Part shown: positions 47,031 through 58,895 of the stretch, piece by piece
Layout: every line of letters starts with the position of its first letter
How positions within the stretch are numbered: position 1 is the stretch's first letter
Origin: Riptortus pedestris
Taxonomy: Eukaryota; Arthropoda; Insecta; Hemiptera; Alydidae
NCBI GenBank assembly: GCA_019009955.1
Contig: CM032230.1
Span: forward strand, 34,744,501 to 34,808,500
Length of the DNA: 64,000 nucleotides
Direction: 5' to 3'
The notes under the pieces: model-generated
What the model saw: the letters and a program-made list of their open reading frames with translations, nothing else
The model's database searches: none
What the model was told of the DNA's origin: nothing
Position numbers and translations under genes: made by a program

Positions 47031-48148
47031 TGCAAGTTGCAGTTTTCTTTCTGTGAGAAGCTCATCACAAAAGGCTTTCTAAATGGTCGAAAAACAATCT
47101 AAGAGCACAGGTACAGTTGGGGTACGCTAGAAAAATATATTTAGCATGACGATGTAATGGTCAAATACCTTTCTAATAAATTCCCTTAAAAATAAAATCC
47201 CAATTATAATAGTTTGAGGGCGTTTTCATAGTTTTCGCGACACATAAAAATTCACAGTTAATATTTAACATTTTTTGATCCATTATAAATATTCGTACTA
47301 AGCCATGCTTAAATGACCCAATGAGTAATATAACGATAGAGCCATAGTGAACCTGCGTTTATGAGACAAAAATGTTTATTGAAATACTGATCTTGATAAA
47401 AATAATATAGCTATAATATAGATGGCGTAATTTAAAAAAAAAAAAAATCTAATACATAAATACTCCTTCCAAAAATGTAGAGCTACGCTTTGAAGACTAA
47501 GATGCCCTCAATAACTGGCCAATTTTTTTAAAGTCCAGAAAATTGATAGTAATATTAATACCACAGATCCCGTATTAAGAGTGCCTTTGCATTCTATATT
47601 TTGCCTGATTTATTTTTTAATTTAGATTTCTTTAAACAGAAATGTATTTGTACTTGAATTAACACCCGATTAACAGTTTTGCTTAAGTATCTAAGAAGTA
47701 TATCGAGTGAATAATTAATATTGGAACTAAGTTTGCTGAATTAGATACATTTACTAATGTAATATGGCTGATTTTGTTACCCTCAGAAAAGAGAGACGGT
47801 GAGCTAAAGTTTTTAAGAGGTATACATGAAAAGGCATTAAGTAAAAATTAATAAGAAGCTCAAGTTTCTACTTGGTCGGTGAAGAAAAGTGGTTAAGCAG
47901 CTTGTTTCATCATTCAGGGAAGTTTCTGCCTCGGTTCTTTCTTATCTATCCTTCGCCCTACTTAAGGGAGGCTCTAAAAAGGTAAAAAGGACACCTTTAA
48001 TATTTGAAAGACTCTTTTGAAAGATGCATAAAGAGCAAATGCTACCCCACACATTAATTAATTACGGCAGTCTGGAGGAAGTGTTTTAGGAAGTAAAGGC
48101 CCGAAACTATTGTTCTGATTTTTGGAAAAACAATAGCAATTTTAAAAA
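47031..48148. other. No gene recognised
   Basis: Unique AT-rich DNA, nothing recognised. Confidence 0.55.
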
Positions 48149-49041
48149 AAAAACGTCAGTCACGCAGGGGCTGCGTAAACTAAGCAGATTTCCCTCGTGA
48201 AGTTTAGTAATAGATAAATCTACATACTGGTAACACAACACCACCGTGAATAAATACAAACGGAAATAAGAAATGGTTCATCCAATTTCAATAACCTGCC
48301 GACAGGAAGCGTTAGGTTAGAAATGTTAACTCAGAATATAACATATTAAATTTATAGAGAACCATTTACAAAGACAAGTAATGTAATTAATAATGAGTCA
48401 GAATAATTGTTATCCTATCAATCAAATTTTAGTAGTCGAAAACCTCAATACGGCGGGGGGGGGGATCTCCAGGACATATTTGCATGTATCTCGTATAATA
48501 AAGGTCTCTTGAATACAATTTTTGGTATTTAAACTTCGAATAATGTGATTTATTATGTAGCAGAGTATTGTTTATGTAACATGAGTAGAAGTGGCGGTTT
48601 GCTGGTGGCTGAAAACTGAAAAATGCCAATATCTCGGTTAATATTCAAGATAGTGAATTAATGTATATAACAATATTTATAGTAAATTTAATTTACAATA
48701 AGATTTGTCCTATACATGTTTTCGATCCGACGTATAGTAACGGAATTTTCGAAAATCCTCCCCTCTAAACCCCCCCCCTCCCCCTGGACCGATTTCAGCC
48801 GTTAACGAACTTGATCTTTCTTTTTACATAAAACGACTAAATATCGAGTTTGGTAACGATTAAACAATAATTGCGACCGCTAGAGCGGTAACAGACAAAT
48901 ATATAGATAGATATACAGTTTTGAACGGACCTCATTTTCGTCATCTCCTGGGTAGGATCGATGGACATTTGAAGAAAAATTTCGAAAATCGCGTCATGAG
49001 TACAACCTCAATAGCTGATTTCCCTTAAGGGAAATATGCTA
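48149..49041 (+). mobile_element. HX copy, long form, 893 bp
   Basis: The 5' tip is a variant (AAAACGTCAGTCACGCAGG), then the long-form module (CATACTGGTAACACAACACCACCGTGAATAAATAC...GCCGACAGGAAGCGTTAGGTTAG). The AT-rich and C-rich blocks, GCGACCGCTAGAGCGGTAACAG and a short TA/GATA run follow. The intact 3' block ends in GATTTCCCTTAAGGGAAATATGCTA. Another 5' tip starts at the very next base. Confidence 0.93.
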
Positions 49042-49090
49042 CAACGTCAGTTAGCAGGGACTGCGAAAACCAAGCAGATTTCCCATGAGC
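49042..49090 (+). mobile_element. HX 5' tip, directly abutting the previous 3' end
   Basis: CAACGTCAGTTAGCAGGGACTGCGAAAACCAAGCAGATTTCCC follows without spacer. It shares the unusual ACGTCAG variant of the copy at 48149. After it come about 50 bases (AATCTCATCGCACC...TATTTCTAAGTA) that also follow 5' tips near 57510 and 50060, so they may belong to a further internal form. Confidence 0.8.
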
Positions 49091-49138
49091 TTGTTTAGCG
49101 AATAATCTCATCGCACCATATATTTTCTATTTCTAAGT

Positions 49139-49428
49139 AAAAAGTCCGTCACGCAGGGGCTGCGTAAACTAAGCAGAAGTTTTACAATAAAGAAATCTGC
49201 CTAATAACAGCTGTAGTAGTAAGAAACCTCTAAACCTATTCACGAGGGACGAATAGTTACGAAAACGGCCGCCAGAGCTCACGGCGGAAAGTCCGAACAG
49301 CCACTGCTGCCGAGCACATGCAGAATACAAATGCAAATATCTCAGTTAATATTCAAGATACAGAATAAATGTATAGAACAATATTTATAGTAAATTTAAT
49401 TTGCAATAAGGTTGATTCTATAATATTT
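49139..49428 (+). mobile_element. HX copy, 5' half
   Basis: AAAAAGTCCGTCACGCAGG; a short deletion removes ATTTCCCACGTG (AAGCAGAAGTTTTACAATA). The 'TAATAACAGCTGTAGTAGTAAG' module and AT-rich block are almost identical to the copy at 60974, ending at GGTTGATTCTATAATATTTTT. Unrelated sequence follows. Confidence 0.92.
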
Positions 49429-50174
49429 TTACACCAAATTCATAAAAGATGGGTGTTCCGTTCTTTGCTTTATCACTAAAAAAATAAAAGATTCTCAATA
49501 TTTTCTTTTTATTATGAATAGTCCCAACAACTTATTTGGCACCTCTTCAAGAGTTGAGTTTAGGTGAATCGGTTTTGTTAGTGGCATTCCAGTAAGATCA
49601 GCCCTCTTGGACGGACTTCTCAACTCCTATTTAAATCATATACCTATTTTTATTTAAAAGAAAAAAATTCTTCTGTGTGCTCAACCCTCCGATACCAGTG
49701 GTTTATAAAATTACTTTAGACTCCAGCGGGTTTACTCTATTTTTTTTTCTTTTAAAAGTGAAACATTCTTTTTTTGCGAGCTTCTAATATTAAATAAGGG
49801 GAGGTAAGAAAGCATTATATGCAGCGGAGCATAAAAAGTATTTTGGAGTAATTAGAGGCGCCTGAATTTAAAAGGAGAAAAAAGGCTCGGAAAGTAGGGC
49901 AAAGGTCCTTCATCAGTTAGGGGGGGGTTGTCTCCATCTACAACCCCCCCTAAATTCCCTTCCTCCCTTATTGAAGGAAAAAAGTATATTTTAATAATAT
50001 CCACATCATACACAGTGTCTGATATGAACGGACAAAAATCGGAAGTGGTTCTGGTGTGACACACAACTAATCTCATCTCACAATGTATTCGCTATTCATA
50101 AGTAAAAATTCGATGGGGTAATAGACAGCTGGAAACTAAAACATGGTAATATTAGGGTTAATAGTAGTAGTTAA
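49429..50174. other. No gene; G/C hairpin at 49921
   Basis: Unique DNA with an open minus-strand frame (49852-50076) lacking motifs. 50060-50110 (ACTAATCTCATCTCACAATGTATTC..TATTCATAAGTAAAAA) resembles the sequence after the HX tip at 49090. Confidence 0.5.
49921..49950. other. Perfect G-run hairpin
   Basis: GGGGGGGTTGT (49921-49931), an 8-base loop, then ACAACCCCCCC (49940-49950): an 11-bp perfect stem including seven consecutive G:C pairs. Function unknown. Confidence 0.85.
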
Positions 50175-50632
50175 AAAAGTCCATCACGCAGGGGCTGCGT
50201 AAACTAAGCAGATCTCCCAACGTGAGGTTACACAATAGAGAAATCGACATACGAGAGCCGAGCAGTTACGGAAACGGCCGAACTAGCTTATGGCGGGAAA
50301 CACTCTTGCGTTATCGGCCCGGCCCACATTTAATAAAAATGGAAATATCTTGGTTAATATTCAAGATAGAGAATAAATGTATAGAAGAATAGTTATAGTA
50401 AATTTAATTTCCAATAAGATTGATTATATACAATTTTTCGATCCGACGCATAATAACGAAGATATTTCGAATTTTAGAAAACAAAAACCTCTAAACTCCC
50501 CGTCCCACTGGTCCGATTCAGTAATTACCGAACTTGATCTTTCTTTTTGCATAAAACGATTAAATATCGAGTTTGGTACCGATCAAACAAAAATTGCGAC
50601 CGCTAGAGCGTTAACAGACAAATATATCTATC

Positions 50633-50691
<59 letters not shown>

Positions 50692-50779
50692 GAACGGACC
50701 TCATATTCGTCATCTCCTGGGTAGGATCGATGGATATTTGAGGAATTTTTTTGAGCGACCTCAATAGCTGATTTTCCTT
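50175..50779 (+). mobile_element. HX copy, with long (TA)n, 3' tip lost
   Basis: AAAAAAGTCCATCACGCAGG opens the copy, followed by the 'GAGAGCCGAGCAGTTACGG' module and all middle blocks. GCGACCGCTAGAGCGTTAACAG leads into TATC/TTTA and (TA)23 (to 50686). The 3' block has a small deletion (TTTTTGAGCGACCTCAATAG) and stops at GCTGATTTTCC. A second, older partial copy follows at once. Confidence 0.92.
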
Positions 50780-51010
50780 TTTCGATCAGACGTGTAATAA
50801 TGGAGATATTTAAATTTCTCGTAATCCCCCCTCCCTAAATCCCCTTCCACTGCTCCGATTTCAACCACTAACAAACTTGATCTTTATTTTTACATAAAAC
50901 GTTCAAATATCCAATTTGGTAATACACATACGGTTTTGAACGGCACTCATTCTTATTTTCCTGGGTCGAAACGATAGACGTTTGAAGAAACGTTTCGAAC
51001 CGCATCAACT
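50780..51010 (+). mobile_element. HX fragment, middle and 3' block, old
   Basis: TTTCGATCAGACGTGTAATAATGG, a C-rich block, ACTTGATCTTTATTTTTAC, then a minimal microsatellite and CGGTTTTGAACGGCACTCATTC...GATAGACGTTTGAAG. A further decayed 3' block is visible at 51165-51255 (GGGATCGGTGGACG...CTCAGTATCTGATTTTC). Confidence 0.75.
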
Positions 51011-51255
51011 TCAGTATCTTCCTTATTAAGCTAGGTAGAACATTTTTCTTAACATATCAGCTCGTTCAGTTCGTATGAGATGAATAGGAGTGGAGGTATA
51101 TAGTATACCTCAGTTCATATTCGATACATTTGTTAAAGCTTGTTACGTTTTGTGGTAACAACTTTTTTATGGGATCGGTGGACGAATTAAGACATGTTTC
51201 AATCTCGCGCCGTGAGTACCTCAGTATCTGATTTTCTTTTAGGGGAAACTGTAAA

Positions 51256-52525
51256 TTCGAAAACAAATCTTTATACAGCAATTCTTTGTTAGAATAAAGA
51301 GCATTAAAAAGATAAGAATTAAGATAATTAAACAGTCTTTCTCTGTCAGAATGCGGCGCTTACGGAGAGCAAAACCCGCAACGCAATGTGATGCAACAGA
51401 ACCGTTCGACATAAATCGTTTTCCGAAAATAGACTCGCCGGACTATTGATGTTATTGCTAGTTTCATTTAAAATGTCCTCCCTTATTTTAAGGGCCATTT
51501 AACAGTCACGTTTCGGCCATATTTTATTTTTTTGCTCCCAACACTCCCACCTGGAGCTCGAAGGAGAGAAGTACGGCGTTCGCTAATGCTAATTCCGCAA
51601 TACATCTACATTCCTGCCCTTGGGCTTGGCCTCTTGCGCAATCACTTAACTCAATCTTGATATAAACAGATTTTATATTCACTTTACGTTCAGTTAAAAT
51701 AAATTACTGAAACCTGAGGAGTTGATTTACCTTGCATATTCTTGGCTCGAGCGAAGGTTTTTGTATTCCCTTCAGAGGAATCAGCAATCTGGGCTCTACT
51801 CTTTGCGCAATTTACGAAAAATTACCTCAAATGTCTTTCGATCATTCCTAGGAAATGATGAAAATGAGGTCCGTTCAAAGCTATAAATATATGTATATAT
51901 ATTTTGAAATACGACTTGGTCAACTTTGCACGAATAATTAGGCAGAAATAATTGAAAATTTTCAATAATTTACTGTACATAGATAAAAAATACTCATAAA
52001 CGCACATCAAGAACTAACTCTGCACTGGTACCCACAAATCTTTACAAACTTTGCAATTCATGACCCATTATCAGAAAATATCATGCGTCACTTAATCAGA
52101 ACTTAAAGTAGCTTAAACTGAAGAATGTACACGTTTGCTAGATCAAAGGTCAAATTTGGGGAAACGATCTCTCTGATTTATTAGCAAAATCAGCCTCTTA
52201 AGATGCCACAATTCTAGGAATTTAAAACACTATTACTAACAGACACAATTAATAAATGGGAACAGAAATATAACTATGAAAGGACAACGCATAAAATTAT
52301 TTATTCCAAACATTGAAGAGTATTGAGGATAAAAATTAACATGAACAGGCTGTTACTTGGTACAATTATTAATAGGACAATAACATTAAACACTTACTTT
52401 AATCGTTTTGGCTTAACAGACCAGCCATCTATTACTGCGACTTTACTACGTAATTAAAACGGTTGAGTATCGAGCATGGTATATATAAAATAAACATGTC
52501 CGTGTCAAGAATATTACAAGAAAAG
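51256..52525. other. Unique DNA with one HX fragment
   Basis: 51826-51905 is a minus-strand HX 3' block (CTCAAATGTCTTTCGATCATTCCTAGGAAATGATGAAAATGAGG). 51480-51660 is less AT-rich but unrecognised. Confidence 0.55.
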
Positions 52526-52943
<418 letters not shown>

Positions 52944-54023
52944 GTAGTTTCAATGAACAGGAGTGATAATGAATTCAAGATCGAGTTATATAGAGAAAGT
53001 TAATATAACCGATATTGTGGCAATTTAATTACAATATTGTTCTTTTAACATATATTTTTTTTGTTTATTTCGATTATTTACGAAGATATTTGTATTTTGG
53101 CAGCTTTCCTATAGAAAAAAAGTTATTTACTGGATTTGGTCAAAGGACAAAATTTCTCTGTAGCACCATTAAACCGAATCGTAGTAAAAAGGCACCACGA
53201 AGTAGTTTGAGTTAGATATTTTAAATGTACATCTAATGAATAATAAATTCTTGAATTTACTTACTTTTATTTAAATTGACTTTATTTAACTTTCTGCAAG
53301 TTGTGTGTGCACAGACAATAGTCTGTACGCAGACTTATTTTATTTCCTCACGGTGCCTGATTTTGATTAAGGACCTTGGTTTGAAGCTAAAATATATTCC
53401 CTAAATTACCGGCATTGGAGAGAATCCACTCATTGCACAGCTGAGTGTAGCATTTTTCAAAGTCTCGATCATAGATATTGGAGTAGATGTAAACACGACA
53501 TCGACTTCTTGCAATCGATAGTATACAATATTCAAAGACCTGTTTCTATATTCCCTCATATTATTATAAAAAAAAGGGAGATCAATAGCGCCATCTATAA
53601 TTTATTATTCATTTTGTGAAAGTTCTATGAACATGTTTTACTTTACTGCAAGGAATTTCTATGCAGAACCATTATTGATGGCAACATTACCCTAACGAAT
53701 GATAATTTTTATGGAAACATGAAGGAAATTGTGACAGAAATAGTATTCCAATCTTCTAATGGGGTAATAGCTTTCGCATCATCCAAATGCCTCTTTTGCA
53801 TGTAGCGTTATTGATCACCAAACCGAAATCGCTCTAACGTACGCTCCGACAATCGTTTTATGCATTGATTCGCTTATAATCATGAATGAACGGCCGCTCT
53901 CTATGTACATCTATTAATGAGGTACAGTTGAATCGTAAACACAAGGAATATACCAACTTCAAATGCAGATAACTGTCCGTGTTACTAATATGTTATCTGG
54001 AGTAAAGATAATCTCTAATTTTA
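52944..54023. other. No gene recognised
   Basis: AT-rich DNA. The part at 52960-53110 has faint resemblance to HX middle blocks but cannot be aligned with confidence. Confidence 0.5.
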
Positions 54024-55008
54024 AAAAGTCCGTCACGCAGGGGCTGCGTAAACTAAGCAGATTTCCCTCATGAAGTTTAGTAATAAATAGATAGATAGAT
54101 AAATATGCATACTGCTAACACAACAACACCGTGAATAAATACAAACGGAAATAAATGTTCCATCCAATTTCAATAACTTGCCGACAGGAAGCGTTAGGTT
54201 AGAAAAGTAAACAAACGGGCCGGCCTGCCTCAGACCGAAAAGAAAAACAATTACTGAAATATATCTGAATATAACACATTCATTTTTTTGAGAACTATTT
54301 ACTATATCTACTAGTGTAATTTATAATGAGTCAGAATAATTGTTATCTCAATCAATAAAATTTTAGTAGTCCAAAATTTTAAGATGGGGGGGGGGGGTCA
54401 TCAGGGCTTATATGCATGTATCTCGTATAATAAAGGTCTCTTGAATACAATTTTTGGTATTTAAACTTCCAATAATGTGATTTATTATGTAGCAGAGTAT
54501 TGTTTACCTAACATGAGTAGAAGTGGCGGTTTCCTGAAAACTAAAAAATGCAAATATCTCGGTTAATATTCAAGATAGAGAAAAAACGTATATAACAATA
54601 TTTATAGTAAATTTAATTTGCAATAAGATTGGTTATATACATTTTTTCGATCCGATGCATAATAACGGAGATATTTTGAATTTTCGAAAATCCCCCCTCT
54701 AAACCCCCCCTCCCTCTGGTCCGATTTCAGCCATTAACGAACTTGATCTGTCTTTTTACATAAAACGGTTAAATATCGAGTTTCGTAACGATCAAACAAA
54801 AATTGCGACCGCTAGAGCGTTAACAGACAAATATATATATATATAGATATATATATATATATATATATAGATATATATATATAATTTTGAACGGACCTCA
54901 TTTTCGTCATCTCCTGGGTAGGATCGATGGACATTTGAAGAAATTTTTCAAAAATCGCGTCATGAGTACGACCTCAATAGCTGATTTCCCTTAAGGGAAA
55001 TCTGCTAA
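54024..55008 (+). mobile_element. HX copy, complete long form, 985 bp
   Basis: AAAAGTCCGTCACGCAGG and the ACGCAGGGGCTGCGT hairpin, then the long-form module (CTAACACAACAACACCGTGAATAAATAC, CTTGCCGACAGGAAGCGTTAGG). Next come a segment with a G13 run near 54386 and the AT-rich block. The C-rich block, GCGACCGCTAGAGCGTTAACAG, an interrupted (TA)n with GATA (54831-54882) and the 3' block follow. GATTTCCCTTAAGGGAAATC then TGCTAA close it. Both ends are near consensus, making it a good reference copy for the long form. Confidence 0.96.
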
Positions 55009-55168
55009 CATATGTTTGACCTTTGGAGAATTCCTAACAACTTCCTTTCAGACAGACAATACTGGAGATTCCTTAAATCTTAACAACTTATTATTTTTTC
55101 AAATGTCATAGACCAAATTGAATCAAAACACAATAAAAGTGGATATGTAGAATAGGATATGTCTTCTT

Positions 55169-56177
55169 TTAGCAGATTTCCCTTCTAGGGAAATCAGCTA
55201 TTGAGATCGTACTCATGACGCGAGTTTCGAAAAATTTCTTCAAATGTCCATCGATCCTACCCAGGAGATGACGAAAATGAGGTCCTTTCAAAATTATATA
55301 TCTATATCTATATATATGTATATATTTGCCTGTTAATGCTCTAGAGGTTGCAATTTTTGTTTGATCGTTACCAAACTCAATATTTAAACGTTTTATGTAA
55401 TAAGACAGATCAAGTTCGTTAATGGCTGAAATCGGACTAGAGGGAGGGGGGATTTAGAGGGGGGATTTTCGAAAATTCAAAATATCTCCGTTATATTCAT
55501 CGGATCGAAACATTGTATAGAACCAATCTTATTGCAAATTAAATTTACTATAAATATTGGTATATACATTTATTCTCTATCTTGAATATTAACCGAGATA
55601 TTTGCATTTTTATGAAGTCTGTGGTCGGGTATAGTTCGGATTAGGTCGGCCATTTTCGTAACTGCTCGGCTCAGGTGGAAGCTTCTTCTAACCTTACCTG
55701 TCGTTTCTAACCTTACCTTACCTTCGTTACTTTGTGAGATTTATGCAAATACGTTCTGTTCATCCGCCCCCCCCTTCTTTAGTTCTTGGACTACTAAAAT
55801 TTGATTTATTAAAATATAAATTATTCTTACAATTCAGAAGCTGTTTCAGTTGGGAATTTATTTTAATTAACTGAAAGATTTCTCATTACCGTTTGTATTT
55901 AATCAAGATGGTATTGTGTTACCATTAAGCAGATTTCTCTATTGTTAAACTTTACATGGGAAATCTGCTTAGTTTACGCAGCCCCTGCGTGATGGACTTT
56001 TCTTACAATTCAGAAGCCGTTTCAGTTGGGAATTTATTTTAATTAACTGAAAGATTTCTCATTACCGTTTGTATTTAACCAGGGTGGTATTGTGTTACCA
56101 GTATGCAGATTTCTCTATTGTAAAACTTCACATGGGAAATCTGCTTAGTTTACGCAGCCCCTGCGTGACGGACTTTT
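55169..56177 (-). mobile_element. HX copy, minus strand, complete, with duplicated 5' end
   Basis: Starts TTAGCAGATTTCCCTTCTAGGGAAATCAGC, then the 3' block and an interrupted (TA)n. GTTAATGCTCTAGAGGTTGC, the G-rich block and the AT-rich block follow, then segments of both 5' modules. At the 5' end a 176-base unit is present twice in tandem (55825-56000 and 56001-56176). Each unit carries GGGAAATCTGCTTAGTTTACGCAG and CCCCTGCGTGAtGGACTTTT, so the copy has two complete 5' ends. Confidence 0.95.
55825..56176. repeat. Tandem duplication of the HX 5' end, 2 x 176 bp
   Basis: TCTTACAATTCAGAAGC starts both units (55825 and 56001), which have exactly equal length and differ at only about a dozen positions. 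The junction is CTTTTCTTAC, exactly at the 5' tip, so the duplication boundary coincides with the element end. Confidence 0.95.
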
Positions 56178-56793
56178 TTAATTTTTCAAAAGTCATAGAC
56201 CAAATTGAATGAAGTAAACACAATAAAAGATATGTAAAACGGGTTCTCCTTTTAATTAAATACACTTAGCACATATTTTCAATTCAAGGCATAAAATAAG
56301 TACAACCTTTGACGTCACACAAAAAACTGATCTACACGGATCATGTAGTTCATATCTGACTTTGGGATTGCATTTCCTTAAATTTCAACTACATGGGAAA
56401 GCTAACGTTCCGGTTTTTGAAACTGGATAGTTGAAAAACTAAAGAAAATAAACACGATTATCAAAAAGAATATTTTCGTTTTTCTTCTACATTAAGAGTC
56501 TTGTTCGATTGTAAAATTGAAACGAGGTACATTTTTCGCATAACCGCGAAGTATACTTCCCAAACCAATATGACTCCAAGAAATACAATAAAGAGGAAAT
56601 TTCAAGACTTTTATTTACAATTTTCGTTAATTAAAATAGTTGATCACCTTCATAGTATTTATCACTTTTATACCTCAAAGGATATTCAATTACAGCAATG
56701 TAATATCTTAAAATTTAAACATATGAGACGGAAACGCGTTAATTAATTGTAAGAAGCGTCAATACACTAAATTGTAAATTACTACTCTTAAGT
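56178..56793. other. No gene recognised
   Basis: AT-rich. Its start, TTCAAAAGTCATAGACCAAATTGAAT..AACACAATAAAAG (56186-56230), repeats 55095-55140 on the other side of the HX copy. This suggests the HX insertion lies within, or was duplicated together with, a larger repeated segment. Confidence 0.5.
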
Positions 56794-56807
56794 CGACTAA
56801 GAGAATA

Positions 56808-57032
56808 TTATTATTATTTATTAACGTCCACTTTTTGCAACTCAGGCTAATTGGGACGAGTTATCTACAGGTTGCCACCCTTTTCTAGCCAGGGTGGGAT
56901 TTTAGGGTGTTATTTAATGAATTTCGTCACTAAATAATTTCCTTTGCCCAGGTGAGAATCGAACTCGCCGCTCTAGGTTTGCCATGTGAGATAAAGGTCT
57001 GCGCTTTATCGTATCATGGATAACCTGAGCCA
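56808..57032 (-). mobile_element. tRNA-derived SINE, complete, 225 bp
   Basis: Flanked by an exact 14-bp target duplication, CGACTAAGAGAATA (56794-56807 and 57033-57046). Read on the minus strand it begins TGGCTCAGGTTATCC (A-box region), has GGCGAGTTCGATTCTCACCTGG-type B box about 60 bases on, then a tRNA-unrelated body (CCACCCTGGCTAGAAAAGGG, GTAGATAACTCGTCCC). It ends GGACGTTAATAAATAATAATAA. A pol III-type promoter, TSD and simple tail are the classic SINE layout. The source tRNA is not identified. Confidence 0.93.
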
Positions 57033-57120
57033 CGACTAAGAGAATAGAGGATGGAATGTTTCTTTATTTATTTTTCTATAATTACATATCATATGAATTC
57101 TAACTATGAAATATAAATTT

Positions 57121-57330
57121 ATAGAGGCTCAGGTAAGCCATGTGTGTTAAAGCGTTGACCTTATCTCACATGGTAAACCTAGAGTGGCGAGTTCGATTCT
57201 CGCCTGGGCAAAGGAAATTATCTAGTGACGAAATTCATTAAATAACATCCTAAGTCCCACCCTGGCTCAAATAGGGAGGTAACCTGTAGATAACCCGTCC
57301 CGATTAGCCTTAGTTGCAAAAAGTCTAATT
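57121..57330 (+). mobile_element. tRNA-derived SINE, plus strand, tail lost
   Basis: GAGGCTCAGGTAAGCCATGTG, then GGCGAGTTCGATTCTCGCCTGGGCA (B box with perfect GGTTCGANTCC-type core), then the body through CTGTAGATAACCCGTCCCGATTAGCC and GTTGCAAAAAGTC. It is head-to-head with the previous copy, 88 bases away. The GGACGTTAATAAA tail is absent. Confidence 0.88.
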
Positions 57331-57435
57331 GGGAAATCTCGATGTTAGGGTTAAAATTTAATAAAATCAAAATAAACATTGTTTTGAGCGCAGGAAATCA
57401 TTTGACCTACATTGATCTGTATAGCTAAAATTAGC

Positions 57436-57781
57436 AAAAGTCCGTCACACAGGGCCTGCATAAACTATGCAAATTTTCCTCGTGTTGGTACGAATCACTA
57501 CTAATCTCATCTTAACTTATGTTCCCTATTTCTAAATAAAACATATTTTGTATTTACGCTTCTAATAACGCGTTTCGTTGTTTAACAAAGTATTGTTTAT
57601 GTGACATGAGTGGGGGTTTACTGAACGATGAAAACTAAAAAAATGCAAATATATCAGTTGTATTGAAGATAGAGAACAAATTTCCATGACAATATTTGCA
57701 GTAAATTTAATTTGAAATAAGATTGTTTCCGTACAAGATTCATATTTCAAATGCTCGAAATTTTCCCTCGCTAAACCTATC

Positions 57782-57830
<49 letters not shown>

Positions 57831-57958
57831 TAAAATTAAGATTGGACCTCAATTTCCTTCTCTGCTTGGTTAGCTCGATGGACATTTGAAGAAATGTTTC
57901 GAAAATAGCGTCATGAGTAGAGCTTCAATAGCTGATTAAGCTTAACGAAAATTTGCTA
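57436..57958 (+). mobile_element. HX copy, old, 523 bp
   Basis: AAAAGTCCGTCACACAGGGCCTGCATAAACTATGCAAATTTTCC is a decayed 5' end. It is followed by the 'CTAATCTCATC..TATTTCTAAATAAA' variant, the AT-rich block and (TA)24 then (CA)4 (57784-57838). The 3' block ends in GCTGATTAAGCTTAACGAAAATTTGCTA; the palindrome is mostly destroyed. The C-rich and GCGACCGC blocks are deleted. Confidence 0.85.
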
Positions 57959-58414
57959 CAAAATTAATATAACTTTTTAAAGTATTTTGTACCAGCCGTT
58001 TGTTAGTCGCAGCTATTATTTTGATATTGATTTCTGTCCAGGTGATAACATCTTTGGCAAAGTTAGAAAGTTAGATACGGAATAAGAGGCCTATTCAAAA
58101 CCGTTTTAGAAGTTCGCAAACAGTAATTATGCTTCCATTTACGACCATGCTCTATTTATATAGGTGTTATTCTCGGGATCATATAAATTATACCTCATTT
58201 ACCGAGGAAATTGTATTTTTTTTTTTAAATTCAGATAATAGGTCCTAATGTTGTTTTTACTTTATCGCTTTAGGTCGTTTATTTGAATATTATTCAAGGT
58301 AAATTAAGTATATCTATAAGTTGCAATGCAGCTTAGTGATGCAGAAACCATTTAGTTCTAAATGACAGTAAATACTTGATTGCATTAAGGTTTATTGTAT
58401 GCAGTTAAATACAT
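57959..58414. other. No gene recognised
   Basis: AT-rich unique DNA. Confidence 0.55.
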
Positions 58415-58833
58415 AAAAGTCCGTCACGCAGGGGCTGCGTCAACTAAGCAGATTTCCCACGTGAAGTTTTACAGTAGAGAAATTTTACGAAAGCCGAACA
58501 GTTACTGCCGAACTAGCTTTTGGTGGAAACTCACTTTCGTCCGTTATTCGCTCAAACTTAATAAAAATGCAAATATCTACGTTAATATTCAAAATACATA
58601 ATAAATGTATATAACAATATTTATAGCAAATTTAATTTTTAATTTTTGATTCTATACAAATTTTCGATCCGATATAGTAACGGTGATATTTCGAATTTTC
58701 GGAAATCTTCCCTCTAAACCCCCCCCCACTGGTTCGAGATCAGCCATTAACGAACCAGATCTGTCCTTTTACATAAAACGATTAAATATCGAGTTTGGTA
58801 ACAATTAAATAATAATTGCGACCACGGTAACAG

Positions 58834-58895
<62 letters not shown>

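Noticed and set aside
50377..50724. 115-codon plus-strand frame
   Set aside because: Lies wholly inside an HX copy, and similar frames appear and vanish in other copies with indels (13884, 60279). The family shows no conserved protein.
57121..57205. tRNA gene
   Set aside because: A and B boxes are present but no matching acceptor stem. A SINE body follows, and the same head recurs in other SINE copies.
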